Translations under genes and position numbers: made by a program
Notes under the pieces: generated by a model
Seen by the model: only the letters and a program-made list of their open reading frames with translations
The model's database searches: none
Told to the model about the DNA's origin: nothing
Shown here: positions 32,882 to 42,056 of the stretch, in pieces
Numbering within the stretch: the stretch's first letter is position 1
Layout: each line of letters begins with the position of its first letter
Assembly (NCBI GenBank): GCA_003246625.1
Contig: QJZR01000019.1
Location: 1-45,371 of the forward strand
DNA from: Alphaproteobacteria bacterium
Lineage (GTDB): Bacteria; Pseudomonadota; Alphaproteobacteria; Rhodospirillales; Rhodospirillaceae
Direction of reading: 5' to 3'
DNA length: 45,371 nt

Positions 32882-33832
32882 ATGAGCGAACGGATGATCG
32901 GATATACCGGTGGCACCTTCGACCGGGCGGGCGAACGGCGGGTCGACGACGCCTGGCTGGCGGCGGAAATCGCGGCGGGCCGGGTGCGCGTGGCGCCGGT
33001 CTGGCGCGACAAGAACCTGATCCTGGCGGTGGCGGGGGCTCCGGCCCGCGCCGTGTTCCTGGAGGGGGAGGCGGCGCGCGCCGTGCTGTCCGGCGGCGAG
33101 GGGATTTTCCTCGGCATCGAGGCGGATCGTCCGGTGTTCGCGGCGGACGTTTCCACCTATGACGAGGCGGTGGCCGCCTTCGGCCTGGGCCGCTATGCCG
33201 AACTGCGCACCGTCGCCGTGGAACTGGCGGCGGGCGAGGCGTCGCTGCTGGCCACCGCGCGGGGGCTGGTCCACTGGCACCGCATGCACCGTTTCTGCGG
33301 TTCCTGCGGCAGCCCCACCGCCGCGCGCGAGGCTGGGCACAGCCGGGTCTGCACCAACCCCGATTGCGGCCGCAGCCATTATCCGCGTCTCGACCCGGCG
33401 GTGATCATGCTGGTCGAGAGCGTTTCCCCCGACGACGGCCTGCCGCGCTGCCTGTTGGCCCACAACGCGCGTTTCGCGGTGGGGCTTTATTCGACGCTGG
33501 CGGGCTTCGTCGAAATCGGCGAGACCCTGGAACAGGCGGTCCGCCGCGAGGTGCGCGAGGAAGTCGGCCTGACGGTGGGCGAGGTCAGCTATCGCGCCTC
33601 GCAGCCCTGGCCGTTCCCCTCGTCGGTGATGCTGGGCTTCCGCGCCCGCGCACTGACCCACGACGTGGTTCCCGACGGCGACGAGGTGATGGACGCGCGC
33701 TGGCTTTCCGCCGCCGACCTGGCCGCCGCCGCCGAGTGGGAGGACGAAACCGCCCCCCTGCGCCTGCCGCGCCGGGATTCCATCGCCCGCTTCCTGATCG
33801 ACGGCTGGCTGCGCGAGATCCTGGCCGGTTGA
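32882..33832 (+). CDS. nudC: NADH pyrophosphatase / RNA de-NADding hydrolase NudC
   Basis: 316-residue Nudix hydrolase that cleaves NADH to NMNH and AMP and removes NAD caps from RNA. The zinc ribbon is present as CGSC and CTNPDC (about residues 130-150). The Nudix box reads GFVEIGETLEQAVRREVREEVG with the conserved glutamates, and the NADH-specific SQPWPFPSSVMLGF follows it by about 15 residues. ATG 32882 (MSERMIGY) is taken; an in-frame ATG at 32852, just after the cowN hairpin, would add 10 residues. Downstream of cowN on the same strand, possibly partly co-transcribed. A bidirectional terminator follows. Confidence 0.93.
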   Translation: MSERMIGYTGGTFDRAGERRVDDAWLAAEIAAGRVRVAPVWRDKNLILAVAGAPARAVFLEGEAARAVLSGGEGIFLGIEADRPVFAADVSTYDEAVAAFGLGRYAELRTVAVELAAGEASLLATARGLVHWHRMHRFCGSCGSPTAAREAGHSRVCTNPDCGRSHYPRLDPAVIMLVESVSPDDGLPRCLLAHNARFAVGLYSTLAGFVEIGETLEQAVRREVREEVGLTVGEVSYRASQPWPFPSSVMLGFRARALTHDVVPDGDEVMDARWLSAADLAAAAEWEDETAPLRLPRRDSIARFLIDGWLREILAG

Positions 33833-33841
33833 CGGCAAGAA

Positions 33842-33871
33842 AAAAGGCCCGGGCGGATGCCCGGGCCTTTT
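33842..33871. terminator. Bidirectional terminator between nudC and the OmpA-family gene
   Basis: A perfect 13-bp stem (33842-33854 with 33859-33871), loop GGAT. T-tract on the plus strand, and on the minus strand TTTTTTT formed by the A-run at 33839-33845. Serves both convergent genes. Confidence 0.9.
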
Positions 33872-33892
33872 GCGTCGCGCGGTGCGTCGGCC

Positions 33893-34696
33893 TTACTTGG
33901 TGAAGGTGACGACGACCTGACGGTTCTGCTGTTCCTTGACGTTGTCGGCGGTCGGCTTCGGCAGGTTGGCTTCGCCGAACGAGGACGCCTTCACCGTCTT
34001 CACGCCCTTCGCCTTCAGGGCCTTGGCGACGTTGTCGGCGCGCTTCATGCCGAGCTTCATGTTATAGGCGGTGCCGCCCGAGGTGTCGGTGTGACCGGCG
34101 ATGTTCACCGCCTTCGGCTTCTCGGCCTTGAACAGCGACGCGATGTCGTTGATCACCGCCTTGGCGTCCCGGGTCAGCGCCGAGCTGTTGAACGGGAAGA
34201 AGATGTGGAAGACCGCGGGCTTGGTGGCGACGCAATCGGGGATCGCCTTCATGAATTCGCCGCGGGTCCAGGCGATGTCCTTCGCCTGGTGGCCTTCCTC
34301 GGCCTGTTCCATCCAGTGTTCCAGCCAGGCCTGCGACTTGGCGCAAGCCATCGGCGAAATCTGGGCGGCGCCGGCGGCCAGCTCGGCGGTCAGCTGCTTG
34401 TAGCCCGCGCCGATTTCGGCGACGTCCTTTTGCAGGTCGCGTTCGGCGGGCTTCTGCGGCGCGGGCGGGGTGCCCGCGGCGGCCAGCTTGGCGCGGCCGG
34501 TGAAGAAGTCGACCGAGATCCAGTCCGCTTCCTTCACCTCGAACTTGGCGCGTTCGATGTATTCCTTGTGCAGGGCCTTGGCGAAGGCGTCGCCCTTGTC
34601 CGGCATGGCGGCGGTGCCGTCCACGTCCCAATTGGCGCAACCCGACAGCAACAAGGCACCGGCAGTGGCGATCAAGGATCCGCTGCGAATGTTCAT
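33893..34696 (-). CDS. OmpA-family peptidoglycan-binding lipoprotein
   Basis: 267-residue outer-membrane lipoprotein. The signal peptide ends in the lipobox LLLSGC (C at about residue 19). A unique middle region (about 30-150) has no recognisable domain. The C-terminal OmpA domain (about 160-267) begins at FHIFFPFNSSALT and contains AGHTDTSGG, with the peptidoglycan-binding aspartate, and the arginine in EQQNRQVVVTF. ATG 34696 is fixed by AGGGAGAG just upstream. Stands alone between rimO and a bidirectional terminator. It probably anchors the outer membrane to the wall; similar to Pal-like lipoproteins, but much longer at the N-terminal side. Confidence 0.88.
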   Translation of the reverse strand: MNIRSGSLIATAGALLLSGCANWDVDGTAAMPDKGDAFAKALHKEYIERAKFEVKEADWISVDFFTGRAKLAAAGTPPAPQKPAERDLQKDVAEIGAGYKQLTAELAAGAAQISPMACAKSQAWLEHWMEQAEEGHQAKDIAWTRGEFMKAIPDCVATKPAVFHIFFPFNSSALTRDAKAVINDIASLFKAEKPKAVNIAGHTDTSGGTAYNMKLGMKRADNVAKALKAKGVKTVKASSFGEANLPKPTADNVKEQQNRQVVVTFTK

Positions 34697-34865
34697 GGTT
34701 CTCTCCCTAGGATTTTTTGACGACATCTATGAACGGCGGAACGCATGCGGTTCCAGCCACAACCGCGACTCGACGGAAGAAAGCATGCCATGTTTGAAAA
34801 CAGGTGGGTATGCGCGGGATCACCGCAACCCCCTGGTTCGCAAAATTTTTCCCGTTTCGGGGGTA

Positions 34866-36200
34866 TCAGTCGGAAACTCGGCTGCCCCAAAGGTCGTAGT
34901 CCTCGGCGTGCTCGACCTCGACCTCGACGATGTCGCCCGCCGCCACCCCGGTGTCGCCGTTGAGGAACACCGCGCCGTCGATTTCCGGGGCGTCGGCGGC
35001 GGAACGGCCGATCGCCCCTTCCTCGTCCACCTCGTCGATCAGCACGTCGATGCGGCGGCCGATTTTCGCCGCCATGCGCTTCGCGCTGACCGCCTGCTGC
35101 GCCTGCATGAAGCGGTGCCAGCGTTCTTCCTTCACCTCTTCGGGAATCTGGCCGGGCAGGGCGTTGGCGGGGGCGCCCGCGACGTTTTCGTATTTGAAGC
35201 AGCCGACGCGGTCCAGCTCCGCCTGGGCGATCCAGTCGAGCAGGGCCTCGAAGTCGGCGTCGGTCTCGCCGGGGAAGCCGACGATGAAGGTGGAGCGCAG
35301 GGCGAGGTCCGGCACCTGCGCCCGCCAGGAGCGGATGCGTTCGAGCAGGCGTTCGTGGCCGCCGGGGCGGCGCATCGTCTTCAACACCGCCGGGCTGGCG
35401 TGCTGGAAGGGGATGTCGAGGTAGGGCAGGATGGCGCCCGCCGCCATCAGCGGCATCAGGTCGTCGGCTTCCTTGGTCGGATAGACGTAGTGCAGGCGCA
35501 CCCAGACGCCCAGCTTGCCCAGTTCCTCGGCGAGGTCGAGGATGTGGGCGCGCACCGGCTTGCCCCGCCAGTCCGAGGCGGCGTGGCCGAGGTCCCGCCC
35601 ATAGGCCGAGGTATCCTGCGAAATCACCAGCAGTTCCTGCACCCCGGCGTCGGCCAGGGCCTGCGCCTCGGCCAGCACCTTCGCCGCCGGGCGGCTGACC
35701 AGGGGGCCGCGCAACTGCGGAATGATGCAGAAGGCGCAGGCGTGGTCGCAGCCTTCGGAAATCTTCAGATAGGCATAGTGGCGGGGGGTCAGGCGCAGGC
35801 CTTGCGGCGGCACCAGGGCGGTATGCGGGTTGTCGTCGGGCGGCAGGGCGGCGTGCACCGCCTGCACCACCGCCTCGTAGCGGTGCGGCCCGGTCACCGC
35901 CAGGACGTTGGGGAAGGCGTCGCGGATCGCCGCTTCGTCCACCCCCATGCAGCCGGTGACGATGACCCGGCCGTTTTCCTCCATCGCCTCGCCGATCGCG
36001 GCCAGGGATTCGGCGCGCGCGCTGTCCAGGAAGCCGCAGGTGTTGACGATCACCACCCCCGCGCCGTCGTAGGTGGGAGAGATCTCGTATCCCTCGGCGC
36101 GCAGACGGGTGAGGATGCGTTCGGAATCGACCAGGGCCTTGGGGCAGCCCAGGCTGACGATGCCCACCTTGGGGGCGGCATGAAGGGTGTTTTTGCTCAT
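34866..36200 (-). CDS. rimO: Ribosomal protein S12 methylthiotransferase RimO
   Basis: 444-residue radical SAM enzyme that adds a methylthio group to the conserved Asp of ribosomal protein S12. The N-terminal MTTase domain has its three cluster cysteines in [21 protein letters not shown] and TGCMG. The radical SAM cluster is CDHACAFC, followed by [12 protein letters not shown], the RimO-specific reading. A C-terminal TRAM domain ends the protein. [11 protein letters not shown] and YVYPT are also typical of RimO rather than MiaB. ATG 36200 ([13 protein letters not shown]) is chosen; the longer frame upstream lies across a terminator. Confidence 0.95.
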   Translation of the reverse strand: MSKNTLHAAPKVGIVSLGCPKALVDSERILTRLRAEGYEISPTYDGAGVVIVNTCGFLDSARAESLAAIGEAMEENGRVIVTGCMGVDEAAIRDAFPNVLAVTGPHRYEAVVQAVHAALPPDDNPHTALVPPQGLRLTPRHYAYLKISEGCDHACAFCIIPQLRGPLVSRPAAKVLAEAQALADAGVQELLVISQDTSAYGRDLGHAASDWRGKPVRAHILDLAEELGKLGVWVRLHYVYPTKEADDLMPLMAAGAILPYLDIPFQHASPAVLKTMRRPGGHERLLERIRSWRAQVPDLALRSTFIVGFPGETDADFEALLDWIAQAELDRVGCFKYENVAGAPANALPGQIPEEVKEERWHRFMQAQQAVSAKRMAAKIGRRIDVLIDEVDEEGAIGRSAADAPEIDGAVFLNGDTGVAAGDIVEVEVEHAEDYDLWGSRVSD

Positions 36201-36249
36201 CGCGCACACATACGGTCGGCGGCGGCCTTCGTCAATCGCGGAAAAAAAG

Positions 36250-36275
36250 CGGCCCGCCGGGAATCCGACGGGCCG
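36250..36275 (-). terminator. Terminator between ald and rimO
   Basis: An 11-bp stem (36250-36260 with 36265-36275, one G-U pair on the minus strand) with loop ATTC, followed on the minus strand by CTTTTTTTC. It lies upstream of rimO and ends transcription arriving from ald. Confidence 0.85.
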
Positions 36276-36385
36276 TTCAGTTTTCCTGTGGAATGAAACG
36301 TAACCAGACACCGCCGACCCGACCGCTCATGGGCGCGGACTGATCGGGTCCGGGCATACTGACCCCCGGATTGGCCTGCAGAGGC

Positions 36386-36408
36386 GGGCGCGATGGGCCA
36401 TCGCGCCC
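36386..36408 (-). repeat. GC-rich hairpin just after ald
   Basis: A perfect 10-bp stem (36386-36395 with 36399-36408) with a 3-base loop, 12 bases beyond the ald stop and without a T-tract. Probably a 3'-end stabiliser of the ald mRNA. The rest of the 220-base ald-rimO interval holds only the terminator at 36250-36275. Confidence 0.5.
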
Positions 36409-36420
36409 CTGCGAATGGGT

Positions 36421-37542
36421 TCAGGCGAGACAGGCTTCCGCCGGGCGATAGTCCGCCTCGCGTTTCAGGGCTTCCGCCACCGCCTTGAAGGTCAGCTTGC
36501 CGTCATGGACGTTGAGGCCGTTCCTCAACCCCGCGTCGTCGGCGAGAGCCTTCCTCCAGCCCTTGTCGGCCAAGGCCAGGGCATAGGGCAGGGTGGCGTT
36601 GTTGAGGGCGTAGGTGCTGGTTCGCGCCAGCGCCCCCGGCATGTTGGCGACGCAATAGTGGATGACCCCTTCCTCGACGAAGACCGGGTCGGCGTGGGTG
36701 GTGGCGCGGCTGGTTTCCAGGCACCCGCCCTGGTCGATGGCGATGTCGACGATCACCGAACCGGGCTGCATCTTCTTCAACAGGGCGCGGGTGACCAGCT
36801 TCGGCGCGGAAGCGCCGGGGATCAGCACCGAGCCGATCACCAGGTCGGCCTCGGCGACCAGGGTTTCCACCGCGTCCACCGTCGAATAGACGGTCTTCAC
36901 CCGACCGCCGAACACCGCGTCGAGGAAACGCAGGCGGGGCAGGGACTTGTCGAGGACGGTGACGTCGGCGCCGAAACCCGCCGCGACGTGCGCCGCGTTG
37001 GTACCGGCGACGCCGCCGCCCAGCACCACCACCTTGCCCGGCGCCACGCCGGGCACGCCGCCGAGAAGGACGCCGCGTCCGCCCTGCGCCTTTTCCAGAT
37101 AGTGGGCGCCCGCCTGGATCGACATGCGGCCCGCCACCTCGCTCATCGGCGCCAGCAGGGGCAGGCTGCCGTCGGCGGCGGTCACGGTTTCATAGGCGAT
37201 GGCGGTGCAGCCGGAGGCGATCAACGCCGCCGCCTGTTCCGGATCTGGGGCCAGGTGCAGATAGGTGAAGAGGATTTGGCCCTTGCGCAGCATCCGGCAT
37301 TCGGGAAGCTGCGGTTCCTTCACCTTGACGATCATTTCGGCGGTGGCGAAGACCTCGGCCGGGTCGGCGACGACGGTCGCGCCCGCCTGGACATAGGCGG
37401 CGTCGGCGGCGCCTATGCCCGCGCCCGCGCCCGCCTGCACCGTCACCGCGTGGCCGTGATGAACAAGCTCACGCGCCGCAGCGGGCGACAGGCCGACGCG
37501 GTACTCGTGGTTCTTGATCTCGGTCGGGACGCCGATGCGCAT
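36421..37542 (-). CDS. ald: Alanine dehydrogenase
   Basis: 373-residue NAD-dependent L-alanine dehydrogenase (alanine + NAD+ + H2O to pyruvate + NH4+ + NADH). Signatures: [20 protein letters not shown] at the N-terminus; the substrate lysine in KVKEPQ (about residue 74); the histidine in TYLHLA (about 95); the NAD Rossmann loop [13 protein letters not shown] (about 170); and DIAIDQGGC followed by [19 protein letters not shown]. Length is normal for the family. A divergent Lrp/AsnC regulator gene sits 142 bases away. Its substrate alanine is also a product of the beta-alanine transaminase encoded at 19959-21278. Confidence 0.95.
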   Translation of the reverse strand: MRIGVPTEIKNHEYRVGLSPAAARELVHHGHAVTVQAGAGAGIGAADAAYVQAGATVVADPAEVFATAEMIVKVKEPQLPECRMLRKGQILFTYLHLAPDPEQAAALIASGCTAIAYETVTAADGSLPLLAPMSEVAGRMSIQAGAHYLEKAQGGRGVLLGGVPGVAPGKVVVLGGGVAGTNAAHVAAGFGADVTVLDKSLPRLRFLDAVFGGRVKTVYSTVDAVETLVAEADLVIGSVLIPGASAPKLVTRALLKKMQPGSVIVDIAIDQGGCLETSRATTHADPVFVEEGVIHYCVANMPGALARTSTYALNNATLPYALALADKGWRKALADDAGLRNGLNVHDGKLTFKAVAEALKREADYRPAEACLA

Positions 37543-37577
37543 GGGCCGATCCTTTCGGTGAAAGGGCGAATGGATCG

Positions 37578-37583
37578 ATTATA
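37578..37583 (-). promoter_or_regulatory. -10 box of the ald promoter
   Basis: A perfect TATAAT on the minus strand, 35 bases before the ald ATG, with no good -35 at the proper distance (GATTTT at best). A strong -10 with a poor -35 fits an activator-dependent promoter. The AT-rich stretch between it and the divergent lrp gene (37630-37670) is the likely binding region for the Lrp-type regulator. Confidence 0.5.
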
Positions 37584-37684
37584 GGCGGGACGGCGCCGAA
37601 AAATCCTTGCAAAGAGTGCTCCGCCATGGCGATATTTTCGCATGAAATTGCGTCACGAATGACTTTTTGCAACGGAATGCACAC

Positions 37685-38161
37685 ATGCTGGACGATATCG
37701 ACGTAAAAATATTGCGCACCCTGCAAGAGGACGGCCGCATCACCAATGTCGAGCTGGCCTCGCGCGTGCATCTGTCTCCCTCGGCCTGCCTGCGCCGGGT
37801 GCAAAGTCTGGAGGCGGAAGGGGTGATCCGCAGCTATACCGTGCTGATCAACGAGGCCGCCCTGGGGCACAAGCTCAGCATCTTCGTGCACATCACCCTG
37901 GAGCGGCAGACCGAGGATTTCCTCTCCGCCTTCGAGAACGCGGTGCGCGGCTGCCCGGAGATCATGGACTGCTATCTGATGTCGGGGCAGGCGGACTATC
38001 TGCTGCGGGTGGTCGCCCGCGACGCCGAGGATTACGAGCGCCTGCACAAGGAAACCCTGTCCCGCCTGCCCGGGGTGGCGCGCATTCAGACCAGCATCGC
38101 GCTTCGGCGGGTGGTGCGCCGTCAGGTGGCGCCGCCCGGCCTGTTCGACACGCCGCACTGA
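37685..38161 (+). CDS. Lrp/AsnC family regulator, divergent from ald
   Basis: 158-residue feast/famine regulator. N-terminal helix-turn-helix (about residues 5-55: DVKILRTLQEDGRITNVELASRVHLSPSACLRRV) and C-terminal RAM effector domain (about 65-145) with MDCYLMSGQADYLLRV, where amino-acid ligands bind in the family. ATG 37685 is used; a TTG 18 bases earlier is less likely. Divergent from alanine dehydrogenase, as for AldR/Lrp regulators that induce ald in response to alanine. Ends 10 bases from the convergent c-di-GMP phosphodiesterase gene, with no visible terminator between them. Confidence 0.92.
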   Translation: MLDDIDVKILRTLQEDGRITNVELASRVHLSPSACLRRVQSLEAEGVIRSYTVLINEAALGHKLSIFVHITLERQTEDFLSAFENAVRGCPEIMDCYLMSGQADYLLRVVARDAEDYERLHKETLSRLPGVARIQTSIALRRVVRRQVAPPGLFDTPH

Positions 38162-38171
38162 ACCGGCGGGG

Positions 38172-40652
38172 TCAGGCGGGGGTGACGGCGACCTCGCGCA
38201 GGGCCAGGCGTTCCTCTTTCCACGAGGCGAGGAAGGGGGCGACCCCCGCCGCGGGCAGGGGGCGGCCGATGAAATAGCCCTGGCCGACGTCGCAGGCCTG
38301 GGCGTTGAGGAAGTCGATGTGGCTTTGCCACTCGATCCCCTCGGCCACCACTTCCAGGCCGAGGTCGTGGGCGAGGCCGATGATCGCGGTGCAGATGCGC
38401 GCGTCGTCGTTGCCCGGTTCGATGGCGCGGACGAAGGACTGGTCGATCTTCAGGGTGTCGACCGGCAGCTTCTTCAGATAGCTGAGGCTGGAATAGCCGG
38501 TGCCGAAGTCGTCGATCGCCAGGCGCACCCCCATTTCGCGCAGCGCGGCCAGACGGCGGGTGACGCTGTCCTCGTGGCGCAGCAGCACGCCCTCGGTGAT
38601 CTCCAGTTCCAGCAGGCCGGGGGGCAGGCCGGTTTCGTCCAGGGCCTCGCGCACCGCCAGCGGCATGTCGTCGCGCAGGAACTGCACCGGCGAGATGTTG
38701 ACCGCGACGCAGAGCGGCGTGCCCTGTTCCGCCCAGACCTGCGCCTGGCGGCAGGCCTCGCGCAGGATCCAGCGGCCGAGGGGCAGGATCAGGCCGCTGT
38801 TTTCCGCCATCGGGATGAAGTCGGCGGGGCTGATCGCGCCCTTGTCCGGGTGCAGCCAGCGGACCAGGGCCTCCGCCCCCTCGATGCGGCCGGTGCGGAT
38901 ACGCATCTTCGGCTGGTAGTGAAGGACGAAGTCGCCGCGTTCGATGGCGACCTTAAGGTCGGTGCGGATGTCCTTCAGCCGTTCGGCGCGTTCGCCCGCC
39001 TCGGCGGTGTAGATCGCGGCGTCGCCGCCGCCGCGGTCCTCCAGCCCGGCGCGCATCGCCAGGTCGGCGCGGTGCAGCAGCACGTCCGAGGCGGTGCCGT
39101 CCATCGGATAGCGGGAAACCCCGGCGAAGGGGTCGACTTCCAGGTCCAGCGCTTCCAGGCGCACCGGGCGGCGCAACTCGGCGGCCAGACGCGCGGCGAA
39201 GCCGATCACGTCGGCCTCGGCGCGCAGATCCGGCGCCGCCACCACGAAGCGGTCGCCCGCCACCCGCGCCGCCACGTCGCCGGGCCGGGCCGAGGCCCGC
39301 AGACGTTCGGCCAGACGGCACAGCACCGCGTCGGCGGTGGCGTGGCCGAAGGTTTCGGTGATCTCGCGGAAGCCGCCCAGGGTGAAGCAGAACAGCGCGC
39401 CGCAGCGGCTTTCCGCCAGGTGACGGGTGATGCGGGTGTCCAGCATGGCGCGGTTGCCGAGGCCGGTGAGCATGTCGTGCGAGGCGATATGGTTGATTTT
39501 CGCCATCGCGTCGCGGAACACCGACAGGTCGCGCGCCATGTCGCCCAGTTCGTCGCGGCTGCTGGTGTCGATCGGCAGGGCGATTTCGCCCTCGGCGATG
39601 CGGCGCATCGTCGAGCCCAGGCGCGCCAGACGGTCGAGGACGCCGTGGCTGAGATAGAAGAACGCCACCGCCAGCGAGCCCAGGCCGCTCAGCACCCCCA
39701 GCAGCAGCATCTGCGACTGGCTGCGGTCCAGCTTTTCCGCGGTTTCGGCGCGCTCGGCCAGGGTTTGCGCCTCCATCCGGCGTTGCAGGCGGCCGATGGC
39801 GTCCTCCAGGCCGTGCGCCGCCTCGGCGATGCCGGCCAGCCGCCGGGCGGAAACGTCGCGGGTCATGATCTCGCGCCCGCGCAGGGCGATCAGCGAGGAG
39901 TCGGCGAAGGCCAGGCCGTCCATCCGCATCACGATGCGCGCCGCGCCCTGGCGCATCGGCTCCATGTCGGGATGGTCCAGCAGGCCGCGCATGGTGGCGA
40001 GGGACGGCCGCAGGCGGTCTTCCAGGGTGTCCAGTTCCTCCTGGGTGTCGATGCGGCCGATTTCCGCCAGGCCGACCAGGAAGCGGTTGGCCAGCAGCAG
40101 GAACTGCCGCGCCTTCGGCCGCGCCGCGTCGCCCGAATCGGCCAGCATGCGGTATTCCTGGTGCAGCACGTCGACCTGGTCGCTGGCCGCGGCGAACGAC
40201 GCCGCCAGGCGGATGCGCTGGCGCTGCGCCGAGACCAGCAGGGTCAGGTCGGCCTCGACGCGGGCCGCGTCGGCGCGCAGGGAGGCCAGGTCGGGGCGGA
40301 ATTCCGCCTCGCCCTCCAGCCGCGACAGGGCCTCGCTGAACTGCACCTGGGCGAAGGCGAAGGTGGCGGCGGCGCGCTCGACCCCGGCGATGTCCGTCGC
40401 GGTCAGCACCGCCGGGGTCAGCGCCGGCATCTTCTGCGACATCTGCGCCAGGGCGGACAGGCGGCTCATCAGGGGCAGGGTGCGGTTGACGATGCGCCCC
40501 ATCGAACCGTTGGTCTCGTGATAGTTGCTCCACGACACCAGGGTGGCGCCGACCACCATCAGGGCGATCGCGCCGAAGGCCGCCCACATCTTGGCGCGGA
40601 TGCCGAACCGCCAGAGGCGAACGGCCGGGTGGTGTCGGTCGAAGTCGCGCAT
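38172..40652 (-). CDS. Membrane c-di-GMP phosphodiesterase with degenerate GGDEF and active EAL domains
   Basis: 826 residues. TM1 at about 22-40, a large periplasmic helical sensor region (about 41-312), TM2 at about 315-336, HAMP (337-390), GGDEF-like domain (392-555) and EAL domain (565-810). The GGDEF signature is AGDRF (465-469) and the metal aspartate region reads FTLGGFRE, so cyclase activity is lost. The EAL catalytic set is intact: E594-A-L, N652 in NISPVQF, ELEITE (682-687), D714-D715 in AIDDFGTGYSSL, K735 in LKIDQSF and E771 in VVAEGIEW. It should hydrolyse c-di-GMP under control of a periplasmic signal. ATG 40652 opens directly before the basic cytoplasmic leader. Confidence 0.92.
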   Translation of the reverse strand: MRDFDRHHPAVRLWRFGIRAKMWAAFGAIALMVVGATLVSWSNYHETNGSMGRIVNRTLPLMSRLSALAQMSQKMPALTPAVLTATDIAGVERAAATFAFAQVQFSEALSRLEGEAEFRPDLASLRADAARVEADLTLLVSAQRQRIRLAASFAAASDQVDVLHQEYRMLADSGDAARPKARQFLLLANRFLVGLAEIGRIDTQEELDTLEDRLRPSLATMRGLLDHPDMEPMRQGAARIVMRMDGLAFADSSLIALRGREIMTRDVSARRLAGIAEAAHGLEDAIGRLQRRMEAQTLAERAETAEKLDRSQSQMLLLGVLSGLGSLAVAFFYLSHGVLDRLARLGSTMRRIAEGEIALPIDTSSRDELGDMARDLSVFRDAMAKINHIASHDMLTGLGNRAMLDTRITRHLAESRCGALFCFTLGGFREITETFGHATADAVLCRLAERLRASARPGDVAARVAGDRFVVAAPDLRAEADVIGFAARLAAELRRPVRLEALDLEVDPFAGVSRYPMDGTASDVLLHRADLAMRAGLEDRGGGDAAIYTAEAGERAERLKDIRTDLKVAIERGDFVLHYQPKMRIRTGRIEGAEALVRWLHPDKGAISPADFIPMAENSGLILPLGRWILREACRQAQVWAEQGTPLCVAVNISPVQFLRDDMPLAVREALDETGLPPGLLELEITEGVLLRHEDSVTRRLAALREMGVRLAIDDFGTGYSSLSYLKKLPVDTLKIDQSFVRAIEPGNDDARICTAIIGLAHDLGLEVVAEGIEWQSHIDFLNAQACDVGQGYFIGRPLPAAGVAPFLASWKEERLALREVAVTPA

Positions 40653-40747
40653 CCGGCAGCCTCGGTCCTGGACGTTGAGGAACGGCGGACTGTAGGCGCA
40701 GGCGGCGGCTTCCGTGCGAGAAGCTTTTGTGATTGTTGCGGCGGGAC

Positions 40748-41878
40748 TTAGTCGCCGTCGAAGATGGTGTTGATCTGCTGGCCGACCATGACGAAGGTGG
40801 CGCGCTTCGACAGTTCCTTCAGGCTCAGCGCCCCGACGTAGGTGCAGGTGGAACGCAGGCCGCCCAGGATCTCCTGCACGGTGTCCTCGACCGCGCCGCG
40901 ATAGGGGATCTCGACGCGCTTGCCCTCGCTCGCGCGGTATTCGGCGACGCCGCCGTAATGCCGCTCCATCGCGGTTTCCGAACTCATGCCATAGAACTCG
41001 ACGGTCTTTTCGGTGCGCACGATGTTGCGGTCGTTCGCGTCCAGCTCGTGGGTGAGGAAACGGCGGGTGACGACGTTGCCGCCGCCCTCGTCGTGGCCCG
41101 CCAGCATGCCGCCCAGCATCACGAAGTCGGCGCCGCCGGCGAAGGCCTTGGCCACGTCGCCCGGCACCGTGCAGCCGCCGTCGGCGCAGACCAGGCCCTT
41201 CAGGCCGTGCGCCGCGTCGGCGCATTCGATCACCGCGGACAGTTGCGGATAGCCGACGCCGGTGATCTTGCGCGTGGTGCACACCGAGCCCGGGCCGATG
41301 CCGACCTTGACGATGTCGGCGCCGGACAGGACCAGTTGCTCGGCCATTTCGCCGGTGACCACGTTGCCCGCCATCAGCACCGCCTCGGGATAGGCGGCGC
41401 GGACGCGTTCGACGGTCTCGGCGAAGCGTTCGGAATAGCCGTTGGCGACGTCGAGGCAGATAAACCGCGGCGGGGCGCCGGTGCGGTCGCGCATGTCGGC
41501 GCAGACCGCGTCCAGCCGTTCCAGGTCGGCGTCGGTGATGCCGAAGGACAGGAAGATGCTGTCGGCGGCGGCCAGGGCGGGCGGCGGGGCGGCGGGTTCG
41601 GCGGCGCGGGCCAGCAGGTGGTCGGCGTAGTCGCCGACCTCGTAGAACTTGTGCAGCGCGGTCATCAGGCCGAAGCGGGACAGGGCCTTGGCCATGGCGA
41701 AGCTGCCCACGGTGTCCATGTTGGCGGCGATAATCGGCACCCCGCGCCAGGTTCCGGCGGCGTGGGGAAAACGGTAGATGCGGGTGAGGTCGACGTTGGA
41801 GCGCGAGGTCAGACGCGACCGTTTGGGGCGGATCAGCACGTCCTTGAAATCGAGCTTCACCTCGGTCTCGATGCGCAT
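40748..41878 (-). CDS. guaC: GMP reductase
   Basis: 376-residue IMPDH/GMPR-family barrel enzyme that converts GMP to IMP with NADPH, releasing ammonia. Marks: [13 protein letters not shown] at the N-terminus, [25 protein letters not shown], the catalytic cysteine in [20 protein letters not shown], and [12 protein letters not shown] followed by [11 protein letters not shown]. No CBS domains, as in GMP reductase rather than IMP dehydrogenase. An Ala/Pro insertion ([13 protein letters not shown], about residue 95) makes it about 30 residues longer than the E. coli enzyme. ATG 41878 follows a strong AAGGAG at 7 bases. Confidence 0.92.
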   Translation of the reverse strand: MRIETEVKLDFKDVLIRPKRSRLTSRSNVDLTRIYRFPHAAGTWRGVPIIAANMDTVGSFAMAKALSRFGLMTALHKFYEVGDYADHLLARAAEPAAPPPALAAADSIFLSFGITDADLERLDAVCADMRDRTGAPPRFICLDVANGYSERFAETVERVRAAYPEAVLMAGNVVTGEMAEQLVLSGADIVKVGIGPGSVCTTRKITGVGYPQLSAVIECADAAHGLKGLVCADGGCTVPGDVAKAFAGGADFVMLGGMLAGHDEGGGNVVTRRFLTHELDANDRNIVRTEKTVEFYGMSSETAMERHYGGVAEYRASEGKRVEIPYRGAVEDTVQEILGGLRSTCTYVGALSLKELSKRATFVMVGQQINTIFDGD

Positions 41879-42056
41879 CGCGGAACTCCTTAAGCCTGGG
41901 GTCGTCCTCTTTCGGTGGTAACGCGCCGGTCCAGCGTATTCAAGGAGTTCCGTATTTGCCTTCATTAATCCGTAAGGGTAGTCTTGCCGGGCGTGGCGGC
42001 GGGCGCGCAAGGCTTCAGGCGGCGCCCCCTTCTGGATCACAAACATCGGGTGCAAG

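Noticed and set aside
34801-34811. 11-base match CAGGTGGGTAT shared with 45241-45251, both after TTGA-rich sequence
   Set aside because: Identical 11-mers are expected by chance many times in 45 kb; the flanks do not align, so no repeat family is claimed.
36280-36330. 17-codon minus-strand ORF (starting MSGRVGG) directly before the terminator upstream of rimO, possibly a leader peptide
   Set aside because: No ribosome-binding site and no regulatory codon run. The terminator is better explained as ending the ald transcript.
41956-41984. TTGCCT-N17-TAGTCT as promoter of the amino-acid ABC operon
   Set aside because: Spacing is right, but only 4 of 6 and 3 of 6 positions match; too weak to list as a feature.
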